Assembly (NCBI GenBank): GCA_018814245.1
Contig: JAHIZN010000361.1
Location: 1 to 10,346, forward strand
Source: a bacterium
Lineage (GTDB): Bacteria > UBA9089 > CG2-30-40-21
Direction of reading: 5' to 3'
Length of the DNA: 10,346 bases
Both the position numbers and the translations under genes were made by a program. The notes below the pieces were generated by a model. The model ran no database searches. It had not been told where the DNA came from and saw only the letters and a list, made by a program, of their open reading frames with translations. Shown one piece after another: positions 1-6,277 of the stretch. Numbering within the stretch: position 1 is the stretch's first letter; each line of letters starts with the position of its first letter.

Positions 1-3000
1 CAGATGCGGTAAATGTTCTGCTGCCCATCACCTGAACATCTGCGGCAGCAGGATTCACGCTGACCACACTAACACTGCCGTGAGTTACTGCAACCGTTGT
101 TATGCCTGTAACCGTACTTGTCGAGGCAGTTAGTGTCAGCGTTCCCACAACATCGTTAGTTTGCAATACTATCTGTTTACCCGAATTGCCGATTATCGTT
201 CCAGTTCCTTCTATTTGCCAGTTAAACCGGGTAATCTCGGTTAGTTCGTATCCATGCTGATTAAACGCTTTGGCGGCAAAGGAGGTCGTTCCTCTTGCCT
301 CAATAGCAGCCGTTGCTGGGGTAATATCGATGCGGTGTACCACACCGTTGACTACGGTAATCGTTATGGTTGCAGTGGCTGTGCGTGTTCCAAAAACCGC
401 TATTACCTGTAAATTCACTGTCCCTGTCTTCGTGGCAGTAAATACAACTGTCTGACCAATGGTTGTATTGAGCAATCCTATGCTTGCAGGGTTAAGTGTC
501 CATGTGTAGGTAGCACCCATTGGGAAGTTGAACTGATTAAACGCTTGAGCAGTGAAGGATTGAGTACCCAGCACTTCTACGGTTGAAGTTACTGGGGTAA
601 TCGTTACGCTTTTCAGTTCACCAAAAACAACCATCACCGTAGTAGAGCCTGTAATAGTCAAAGTAGCGGCAGAGATTGTGCCTGTGCCAGGGGTAGATGG
701 TGTTTGTAATGTAGCAGAAGTACCTGCTGGTGATGTGGTTAATGTGCCAATTGCTCCTGCTGTTGTCCATGTGTAGCTTAATCCTGTAATCTCATTACCG
801 TGCTGGTCATAACCAGTGGCAATAAATGGGAATGGTTGATTGACGGTGATAGATGGTGAAGCGGGGGAAATATTGATATGGTGCAATATGTCTGTAATTG
901 CTGTTGCGGTAAATGTTGCTATTAACCCATCTGTTTTTGCAATTATCGTATATGTCCCGCTCATTGTGCCAAGGGTAAAATTGACTGCGGTTGTGCCATT
1001 GAGATTGGTGGTGGTTATGGTAGAGGATACAGTAGCTGTGGCTGGTGCAGAAACTATTTCCCACTCAATCATATGTCCATGGATCGGTCTACTCAAACTA
1101 TCCATGAGTTTTACTGTAAATGGTGTAAGGGTAGTGGTTACTGTTGCCGTCTGTAAGGTTCCGGTGGCTACCTCAAGTTTTCTTGGGATGCTTATCTGGA
1201 ATGTTTTGGTGGTACTTCCGGGATTTTCTGCCAAGTCAATCCCATTTGCGATAATCGTCGCTGTTCCATCTGCACAGTCAAAGGTTATAGTTGCCTGATA
1301 GGTGTATGTGCTATTTAAGAAACTGACAATCGTTGTTGTAATGGTTGCATTGGCAGTATCTTTTATGGTTAAGGTCGGTGTGGCTGATAATAGCTCATTA
1401 GGGGTTACAGTTATGGTTAATGCTCCTATGCTGGCAGGGTCATGGGTTAAGATTACAGTAAAGGTAGGCGAGTTTGTATCTACTATGAATGTGCCAGTTT
1501 TTGACCCTTCATTATTAGCTGAATCCATACCAAATATCGTAATCGTAGCTGTGCCTTGGGCTGTAATCGTAGCAATAGTCCCTTGATACTCAAAGATTGG
1601 GTTTGCATCTTTGATAAGCATAAACTCAATGGGATTATTTCCAACGGCTGCTATGGTTAAGGTTGGCGCCCCTTTTAATTTCTCATCAGCCGTTATCTGG
1701 ACAGTAAATGTCCCTTCTTTCACATAAGCAGGTAGCTGAATAGTAAATGTAGGGGCAATGGTATCTATCTGGAAGGTAGTGGTGTTAGATCCGGTATTGC
1801 CTACTGAATCTGTTCCTGAGACTATAACTGTGGCTGTTCCTTGAGCAGTGGTTATGGTGCCGGAATAGGTGAATATTGGGTTATTATTTGCTACCAATAC
1901 GGTGGAGATAGTTCCATTGGCACTGTCTTTGATTATCAGATTTGGAGATTGTGCTAATTGTTCGCTGGCGGTTATGACGATGCTTATGGTTCCTGTTTTT
2001 GCTGGGTCTGGGGTAATTGTGGTGGTGAAGGTAGGGGCATTCGTATCAATGGTAATTGTTGGTGTTGCATCTAAGGAATAGGTTTTTGTGCCAATAAGTA
2101 AGTGTCCGGTAATGGTGGCATTTTTGATGTTATTGCCGGCAAGGATTTGATAGGTGCCGGTGTAGGTGCCTGGGGAGGTTTGTGACATAGGGAGATTTGT
2201 GGTGAATGTGCCGATGTCGAATTTTGCAGTACCATCTGGTTCGCCTACTAAAGTAACTTGCAGTATTTCACCTGCTTTTAATAGGTTGGTGGCATTATGG
2301 AAAAGTTTGGAAATGAAGGCTTTTCCTTGGTATTCATAAGCACCGATGTCTACTGTGTTATTGACTATGCGGGGGTTGCCGTCTTTGTCGGTGGAGGGGA
2401 TGGATAGGGCGGTATTTGTGCCTGCGTCAATGCAGGGAGAGGTGGCTTGAAGGTGATAGTCGCCTTCGCCGATGAATTGAGGGTTGACAGAGATATTATA
2501 ATTTCCAACAGAACAATTATGATAATTCGTGGCATTGCTCCACACAATGTTATTAGCTACTTCAGGAGAGGAGGAATCGTTGTTGCAGCAGGAGATGCCA
2601 AAGTCGTTATACAATATGGTATTATTTGTAATAGTAGGATTGGAGGAGGTAGTACTCTTATGATAGAAAGGATTGTAGATAATAGTGGTGCTGGAGCGAC
2701 AATAGATGCCGTGTCCTCCATTGTTTAATATGATATTGTTTGTGATAATGGGAGAGGAAGCAAAGCAAAAGATGCCATCTCCACCATTTTTTGATATTAC
2801 ATTGTTTTTTATGGTTAATGACGAGAAGTTGCAGAAAATGCCATCCCCGTTATTCATTGATATTGTGTTATTAGTGATGGTTAAGGAGGATGAGTAAGAT
2901 ATGATGCCCGCTTTATTCCCTGATATGGTATTATTTGTAATAGTGATATCCCCATTTTGAGAGTATATTCCACCATAAGGATAATTCAAACCAAGATTTT

Positions 3001-3811
3001 GATACATACCTGTTACTCCAGTTATTTTGAATCCAGAAATAACTGCTCCATCTGTATTATCAAAGATGACTGCATGAGTATTGCCAATTTCTGAGATATC
3101 TATAATAGGCGTTCCCACTCCAACCAATGCAATTCTCTTATTGATATAAATCGCCTCAGTATAAATCCCTGATAGAACAGAGACTGTGCCACCCACAGGA
3201 CAGGCATTTATTCCTGCCTGAATTGTTGTGTAAATTCCGACAAAGTTTCCATTAACATCATAAACTGTTACATTGCTTGATGTGCCTTGATACTCATATG
3301 CGCCTATATCAATTATGCCGTTTACTATGCGTGGTTTGCCATCTTTATCTGTAGCTGAGATGCCTTGGGTTATGTTTGAGCCTTTGTCTATGCAAGGAGA
3401 GATGGATTGTAGGTGATAGTCGCCATTTCCAATAAAGTTGGGATTAACGGAAATGTCATTTGTACCAGAACAGTTGTAGTAGTTGCCATTTGGGTTATTT
3501 CCGATATCATTATTGCTGATGGTTGGGGAAGAGGAGGAGTCGCAGTAGATGCCATAGAAATTTCTTGTTATGATTTTATTGGTGATGATTGGGGAGGAGG
3601 AGTCTAAGCAGGAGATGCCAATGAAAGAAAGGTAATTCCCTAACATGGTGTTGTTGGTAATGGTTGGAGAGGAGGCATAGCAGGAAATGCAACCATTATC
3701 ATTCTCTGATATGATGTTGTTGGTAATGGTGGGGGAGGAGGAGGAGCATGCGATGCCATAGGAATTCCATGATATGATGTTGTTGGTGATGATGGGGGTT
3801 GCACCACCTAG
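1..3811 (-). CDS. Giant secreted beta-helix / multi-Ig-like repeat protein (main open part, C-terminus beyond window)
   Basis: This minus-strand frame stays open for about 1270 codons, from just after a TGA at 3812-3814 to the left edge; I checked frame anchors near 3715, 3300, 2590, 2340, 1185 and 20. It begins inside a right-handed beta-helix built of turns like SPTITNNIISEN and GIYCDSSSSPTI. The first helix ends near 3285 with DKDGKPRIVNG...DIGAYEYQG and a second helix module ends near 2325 with the same motif, typical of choice-of-anchor Q proteins. Three Ig-like repeats of about 95 residues follow (about 2055-1770, 1770-1485, 1485-1195), sharing PTFT, PTLTIKD and GTAT motifs. Then come a BIG1/invasin-like domain (about 1180-885) and at least three 'ITP...G..SFTAxAFNQ' Ig-like domains (885-1). 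It is probably an exported surface adhesin or structural protein with no catalytic motif. The first in-frame ATG, if translated alone, is at 3646 and has no convincing ribosome site, so I read this as part of the gene beginning at 4191. Confidence 0.85.
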
Positions 3812-4191
3812 TCAATATAGTCCATAACCATAGGGAAAGTCTCCTGTTGCTCCAATTATTCTAAACCCTGATATAACTGCATTATCCGTCATAGTGCCAA
3901 TAAAATATACAGCACTTTCATTTGTAGATGATGAGTAAAGGTTTATCGTTGGCGTGTCTGCACCAATTAAGGCAATCCTTTTTTCATAGATACGAACCGC
4001 CTCAGTATATGTCCCAGCTGAAACAGAGACAGTTCCACCTTCCGGACACGCATCCACCCCTGCCTGAATACTCGTAAAAACCGTATCCGTCCCAGTTACC
4101 GTTACTGTTCCAAAAAGCCCAAATTTGTCCAGCCCAAAACCAAAACCCCTAAAACTCCCACAACTCCTAAAAACTTTTTCAAATTATTCAT
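3812..4191 (-). pseudogene. 5' end of the giant beta-helix gene, split by a frame change and an in-frame TGA
   Basis: The true start of the giant gene is very likely the ATG at 4191, which follows AGGAGG (4198-4203) by six bases. It encodes a signal peptide (MNNLKKFLGVVGVLGVLVLG) but meets TAA at 4102-4104 after 29 codons. One frame over, the sequence continues as LFGTVTVTGTDTVFTSIQAG, then VDACPEGGTVSVSAGTYTEA, ending FPYGYGLY at the TGA (3812-3814). This stretch matches the start of the second helix module of the same protein (YTTIQAGINACPVGGTVSV, GIYTEA, RIALVG, VISGFKITG), so the downstream frame is the real one. A single missing T in the T5 run (plus-strand A5 at 4112-4116) would restore a continuous frame through NLGFFGTVTVT. 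After the TGA the same frame goes on directly as LGGATPIITNNIIS. Assembly error, a recent null allele and recoding are all possible; two independent lesions favour decay or error. Confidence 0.75.
4112..4116 (-). other. Probable -1 frame change at a T5 homopolymer
   Basis: On the minus strand the context is GGC TTT TTG GAA. The signal-peptide frame runs into TAA 8 bases downstream, while the frame one base earlier continues as the beta-helix. One extra T would join the two frames. The heptamer resembles a slippery site only loosely, and no strong downstream stem is obvious, so a one-base deletion or sequencing error is the simplest explanation. Confidence 0.6.
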
Positions 4192-4219
4192 CACACACCT
4201 CCTGAATTTTTATTGCTCA

Positions 4220-4321
4220 ATGTTCAAGCAGAAAGCAGACACCCACAAGAGGAGAGCATCTCTGGCAGGTTTATCCCCCTGCATTCGCAGGGGCAGGCTC
4301 TGTCCGCAACTACTTGAACAT
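4220..4321. repeat. Inverted-repeat element upstream of the giant gene
   Basis: The stretch is bounded by a perfect 9-bp inverted pair, ATGTTCAAG (4220-4228) and CTTGAACAT (4313-4321). Inside are a perfect hairpin, CCCCTGC-attc-GCAGGGG (4276-4293), and a 19-base segment (4248-4266) that recurs inverted at 5720-5738 with one mismatch. No reading frame is apparent. It resembles a small non-coding palindromic element. It lies in the 5' leader or promoter region of the beta-helix gene, where I could not find a convincing promoter. Confidence 0.5.
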
Positions 4322-4348
4322 CAAGTATAATATTTTTACCGTTTCAAA

Positions 4349-4383
4349 AAACAAAAAAGGCAGGTTAAATCAATAACCTGCCT
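4349..4383 (-). terminator. Rho-independent terminator after the DUF5618-like gene
   Basis: Read on the minus strand, a 10-bp perfect stem, AGGCAGGTTA with TAACCTGCCT, encloses a 6-base loop and is followed by TTTTTTGTTT. This is a textbook intrinsic terminator. It lies about 115 bases after the DUF5618-like stop codon and separates that unit from the beta-helix gene. The A-rich opposite flank may let it work weakly in the other direction. Confidence 0.85.
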
Positions 4384-4436
4384 AAAAATAAACTATATGC
4401 AACTGTAGGAACTATTAAACTTAGAATAGACTCTGT

Positions 4437-4468
4437 GTATGTATGTATGTATGTATGCATGTATGTAT
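4437..4468. repeat. GTAT tetranucleotide microsatellite
   Basis: Eight consecutive tetramers are present, seven GTAT and one variant GCAT at 4457-4460. The tract lies between the DUF5618-like stop and the terminator, just downstream of an orphan ribosome-binding site. Such tracts can vary in length by slippage, but no credible gene spans this one: the ATG at 4480 opens only a 19-codon frame. Confidence 0.8.
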
Positions 4469-4477
4469 GCCATGCAT

Positions 4478-4498
4478 CATTTTTTCTCTCCTTACCTT
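4478..4498 (-). other. Orphan ribosome-binding site and start codon, probably a gene-start remnant
   Basis: The minus-strand string GGTAAGGAGAGAAAAAATGA is nearly identical (one A fewer) to the ribosome site and start of the 64-residue membrane gene at 5336-5356. It sits immediately after the DUF5618-like stop, but the frame it opens runs into the microsatellite and stops after 19 codons. I read it as the leftover start of a duplicated and then deleted small gene. Confidence 0.55.
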
Positions 4499-4874
4499 AC
4501 TTGATTTTCTCAATAAATACCTTTGCTGATTTAAAGGCATCCTTAACTAACTCGGTGTTGTAAAGAAGTCCTCTATAATAACCTGCTATATGCAAAGTAT
4601 CGTAAAGGCTCTCAAATTCCCTCATCAGCTTCCCATTATGGATGACGAGATGCTTTTGCAACGCAGTTCTGTATCCCTCAACTGATTTGGGCAGCTCTTT
4701 TTTGGTTAAGCCTTTTTTAGTCATAAGATATTCATTTATTGCTTCTAAAATAGCCAGATATGCTGTTCCAAATGCCTCTCTTACCGGCTTAACATCTGTA
4801 TAGATATTATCCTCTATTGGTACAGTCTTCAGGATTTCTTTTGCATTATCTAAATATCGCAATGCCTCTGGCAT
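4497..4874 (-). CDS. DUF5618-like small helical protein
   Basis: The product is 125 residues, soluble and mostly helical, with no signal peptide or membrane segment. Recognisable features are an N-terminal 'ALRYLDNAKEIL' helix, a 'FGTAYLAILEAINEYL' helix, a 'K..EGYRTALQKH' segment, the 'SLYDTLHIAGYYRG' motif and a C-terminal 'VKDAFKSAKVFIEKI' helix. The order and the YDTLH motif fit DUF5618 proteins as I remember them (small helical bundles reminiscent of HEPN or S23 proteins); the family has no established function. The ATG at 4874 is preceded by GAGGT with A-rich spacing and by its own promoter at 4914-4942, so it can be expressed apart from the membrane genes upstream. An intrinsic terminator follows. 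A role as an RNA- or toxin-related HEPN-type partner is possible, but no HEPN RxxxxH catalytic motif is visible. Confidence 0.75.
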   Translation of the reverse strand: MPEALRYLDNAKEILKTVPIEDNIYTDVKPVREAFGTAYLAILEAINEYLMTKKGLTKKELPKSVEGYRTALQKHLVIHNGKLMREFESLYDTLHIAGYYRGLLYNTELVKDAFKSAKVFIEKIK

Positions 4875-4913
4875 TTTTATTTACCTCACGGCTTTTAATT
4901 CTTATCTTTTTAC

Positions 4914-4942
4914 AGAATACACCATCACCTTGAATTTGTCAA
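4914..4942 (-). promoter_or_regulatory. Sigma-70-type promoter of the DUF5618-like gene
   Basis: On the minus strand TTGACA (4937-4942) and TATTCT (4914-4919) are separated by 17 bases. The -35 is perfect and the -10 matches four of six. The site ends 39 bases before the start codon at 4874. The spacer closely resembles that of the promoter at 5440-5468 (GTTGACAA.TT.AAG, GAT.GTGT), so the two look like copies of one ancestral promoter. Confidence 0.75.
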
Positions 4943-5020
4943 CTACTTTTTTCATTGCGAAATCTCACGATGGCAATCTTCATAGCTTGTAAAATCCACA
5001 GGTTATTGAGCAATTACGAA

Positions 5021-5128
5021 TCACTGTTGTTTTTGTACCTTCTTCCTGAAATCAGAATAAAGGGTTATTCCTACCATTACAGCACCAAAAATAACTAACA
5101 TTCCCATTCCTATTATTATACTTTCCAC
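5021..5128 (-). CDS. Small single-pass membrane peptide, 35 residues
   Basis: A GTG start at 5128 is preceded by GGGAGGT with six-base spacing; the site begins right after the stop of the 64-residue gene, so the two are probably co-transcribed. The peptide is one hydrophobic helix (about residues 4-23, IIIGMGMLVIFGAVMVGITL) followed by a basic tail (SDFRKKVQKQQ), and ends at TGA 5021-5023. The positive tail predicts an outside N-terminus and cytoplasmic C-terminus. It resembles the 36-residue peptide at 5912-6022: GAVMVGITLYSDFRK here against GAIVIGSLAIYTDRHR there. I do not recognise a family. Ribosome site, spacing and physical pattern support it as a real gene; a chance frame is the alternative. 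Confidence 0.6.
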   Translation of the reverse strand: MESIIIGMGMLVIFGAVMVGITLYSDFRKKVQKQQ

Positions 5129-5143
5129 CTTTTTACCTCCCTC

Positions 5144-5338
5144 TTATTCCTCCGTAGAGGCTACAAGTATTATTGCAAAGACTACCATACATAAAAACAA
5201 TATGAAACTTGCAAAAACAAGCTTTGGATAAAAATTCCCACTAATGATACTTCCCAATATTATAATAGAAAGTAAGTATTCAGCAATCTTTGTAAGTATA
5301 TCTGCTGTATATTTCTTTGTCTCTTTCCCAAACTTCAT
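5144..5338 (-). CDS. Small two-helix membrane protein, 64 residues (tentatively DUF6722-like)
   Basis: The ATG at 5338 follows AAGGAGAG with a seven-base A-rich spacer. A charged N-terminus (MKFGKETKKYTADILTK) precedes two membrane segments at about residues 18-35 (IAEYLLSIIILGSIISG) and 41-60 (VFASFILFLCMVVFAIILVA). The hairpin would place both ends on the cytoplasmic side. Layout and length recall DUF6722 proteins, but this is from memory and no function is known. It lies between the 22-residue and 35-residue membrane genes, all apparently transcribed from the consensus promoter at 5440-5468. Confidence 0.7.
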   Translation of the reverse strand: MKFGKETKKYTADILTKIAEYLLSIIILGSIISGNFYPKLVFASFILFLCMVVFAIILVASTEE

Positions 5339-5350
5339 TTTTTTCTCTCC

Positions 5351-5419
5351 TTACCTTTTAAGGAAAGCAAACAAGATACCTATAATTGTACCAATCTGAC
5401 CCAGCCAGAAGATAAACAT
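5351..5419 (-). CDS. Possible 22-residue membrane micropeptide
   Basis: The ATG at 5419 opens a 22-codon frame, almost wholly hydrophobic (MFIFWLGQIGTIIGILFAF) and ending LKR. The TAA stop at 5351-5353 is 12 bases before the next gene's ATG and abuts its ribosome site. It is the first frame after the perfect-consensus promoter, about 20 bases past the -10. The ribosome site is only GGGGA, so initiation may be modest. It could be a genuine micropeptide, a leader peptide coupling translation to the 64-residue gene, or chance; the hydrophobic-plus-basic pattern favours the first two. Confidence 0.45.
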   Translation of the reverse strand: MFIFWLGQIGTIIGILFAFLKR

Positions 5420-5439
5420 CCATTTCCCCGAGCAATTTT

Positions 5440-5468
5440 ATTATAACACTATCACTTAAACTTGTCAA
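5440..5468 (-). promoter_or_regulatory. Perfect-consensus sigma-70 promoter for the membrane micropeptide genes
   Basis: Minus-strand TTGACA (5463-5468), a 17-base spacer and TATAAT (5440-5445) match the sigma-70 consensus in every position. A TG one base before the -10 (TGTTATAAT) makes it an extended -10. It should be very strong unless repressed. I see no clean operator palindrome across it. It drives the 22-, 64- and 35-residue frames. The stretch after the -10 (TATAATAAAATTGCTCG) recurs almost exactly at the batD 3' end. Confidence 0.85.
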
Positions 5469-5678
5469 CAACTTTTTATTTTATTTTTTCCGCAAAGACT
5501 AAACCACAAAGGTACAAAGACAAGATTATCCACAGATTACACAAATTATCAGGAAAAATCTGAAGGCATATATATGCAATCCGTTAAGTAAATTGACATA
5601 CATTAGTACTCGATGTTCAAGTTTTTCACCACTCAGTCCTATAATTTTTTGACCTGTGCAATTAGAAACAGGAAATAT

Positions 5679-5710
5679 ATCCGCAGATTTCGCAGATTAT
5701 CGCAGATTAA
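5679..5710. repeat. CGCAGATT repeat cluster, left arm
   Basis: Three near-tandem copies of a CGCAGATT-type unit (CCGCAGATTT, CGCAGATTAT, CGCAGATTAA). The cluster pairs imperfectly with the opposite-orientation cluster at 5857-5886. Confidence 0.7.
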
Positions 5711-5788
5711 AAGATAATTGCCAGAGGTGCTCTCCTCTGTAAGACAAATTCAACGACTAAGAGTGTTCGGTGAACCTGTAAGAGACAT

Positions 5789-5818
5789 GGTAGAGACGCA
5801 ATATCTTGCGTCTCTACC
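5789..5818. repeat. Perfect 13-bp hairpin repeat
   Basis: GGTAGAGACGCAA, loop TATC, then TTGCGTCTCTACC. No T-run follows on either strand, so it is not a typical intrinsic terminator. The sequence resembles the 'TAGAGACGC' dispersed palindromes seen in cyanobacteria and other genomes. It is probably a mobile palindromic unit, though it could protect or process an RNA. Confidence 0.8.
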
Positions 5819-5856
5819 GTTACATACCAACAGATTTTTCTTCCCTATTCTCTCTG

Positions 5857-5886
5857 TAATCTGTGAAATCTGCGTAATCTGCGGAT
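5857..5886. repeat. CGCAGATT repeat cluster, right arm (inverted)
   Basis: TAATCTGTGAAATCTGCG followed by TAATCTGCGGAT is the imperfect inverse complement of the cluster at 5679-5710, with the order of the short spacers changed. Confidence 0.7.
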
Positions 5887-5911
5887 TAAATCTCTAACCG
5901 TACAGATCAAA

Positions 5912-6022
5912 TTATTTTTTCAAAGTGCTACTTATTCTATGTCTATCTGTATAAATAGCTAACGAACCAATAACAATTGCTCCAACTAAAACTCCACTAA
6001 GCAGGATAAAAAGTCCCAACAT
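5912..6022 (-). CDS. Small single-pass membrane peptide, 36 residues
   Basis: The ATG at 6022 is preceded by AAGGAGAG with a five-base spacer, an excellent ribosome site of the same style as that of the 64-residue gene. The peptide has one hydrophobic helix (residues 2-24, LGLFILLSGVLVGAIVIGSL and onward) and a polar, basic C-terminal tail (YTDRHRISS, ending LKK). It stops at TAA 5912-5914. Its helix-tail junction resembles the 35-residue peptide at 5021-5128. A promoter-like sequence lies at 6278-6309, but a palindromic repeat block now separates it from the gene. No family recognised. Confidence 0.6.
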   Translation of the reverse strand: MLGLFILLSGVLVGAIVIGSLAIYTDRHRISSTLKK

Positions 6023-6042
6023 TTTTACTCTCCTTCCGCCTT

Positions 6043-6269
6043 TCGACAGGCTGTTACGGAATAGGCAGAACTGTCATTCCGAACTAATGTGAGGAATCTC
6101 AACTCGTGGATTCCCAAAAGGTTAAGATTTCTCGGATTACCTCGAAATGACAAAAAGACGCATTCCGTAACAGCCTGTCGAGAATCCCTTCCGCCTTTCG
6201 AGAATCAATGAGTGATCCCTCACATTAGTTCGGAATGACACTTTCATCCATTCCGTAACAGCCTGTCGA
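6043..6269. repeat. Nested palindromic repeat block downstream of batD
   Basis: TCGACAGGCTGTTACGGAAT (6043-6062) occurs inverted, identically, at 6162-6181 and 6250-6269. A second 22-bp perfect inverted pair lies at 6073-6094 and 6218-6239 (key sequence CATTCCGAACTAATGTGAGG). The inner part from 6073 to 6152 is an imperfect palindrome of the GTCATTYCGA...TCGAAATGAC type. A 15-base unit, CCTTCCGCCTTTCGA, appears at 6031-6045 and again near 6188-6202. The block appears to have formed by insertion and partial duplication of a small palindromic element. It is non-coding and lies between batD and the 36-residue membrane gene. Confidence 0.85.
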
Positions 6270-6277
6270 ACAATTTT

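Larger units (their letters stand above)
5469..5911. other. Gene-free, repeat-rich intergenic region
   Basis: No credible gene is present. The stretch holds copies of a CAGATT-type unit (5531-5547, 5679-5710, 5857-5886), a segment at 5720-5738 shared with 4248-4266, and a perfect hairpin at 5789-5818. The outer copies are inverted relative to each other, so the segment from 5679 to 5886 has the form of a large imperfect inverted repeat with a hairpin inside. Similar short 'cgcagatt' and 'agagacgc' repeats are scattered through many environmental bacterial genomes; none encodes a transposase. Confidence 0.6.

Noticed and set aside
270..2897. Several plus-strand open frames of 60-150 codons (for example 840-1298, 1302-1586 and 2447-2728)
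   Set aside because: They are antisense to the continuous minus-strand Ig-like/beta-helix frame. Their valine-rich composition is the complement of its threonine- and asparagine-rich repeats, and none has a ribosome site.
2447..3800. A CRISPR array suggested by repeated GTTGGTAATGGT-type strings
   Set aside because: The repeats are variable, keep codon phase and encode the TITNN turns of the beta-helix, with no constant spacer length.
3812..3814. Selenocysteine or reassigned TGA code
   Set aside because: TGA serves as the stop of the small gene at 5021, and Trp is written TGG throughout. No convincing SECIS stem at the usual distance was found by eye (only a 5-bp TGGTG/CACCA pair), and a frame change lies nearby in the same gene. 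A nonsense mutation or error is simpler.
4326..4360. Promoter for the giant gene near TTGAAA and TATACT
   Set aside because: The spacing (about 13-14 bases) is wrong and the elements overlap the terminator tail, so I do not claim a promoter here.
4365..4480. A gene starting at the ATG at 4480 downstream of the DUF5618-like gene
   Set aside because: Despite a good ribosome site the frame ends after 19 codons inside the GTAT-repeat region and encodes a low-complexity His/Thr/Ile peptide.
4945..5020. Possible terminator after the 35-residue membrane gene
   Set aside because: Only a 5-bp ATTGC/GCAAT stem with a large loop precedes a short A-run on the minus strand; there is no T-tract, so it does not qualify.
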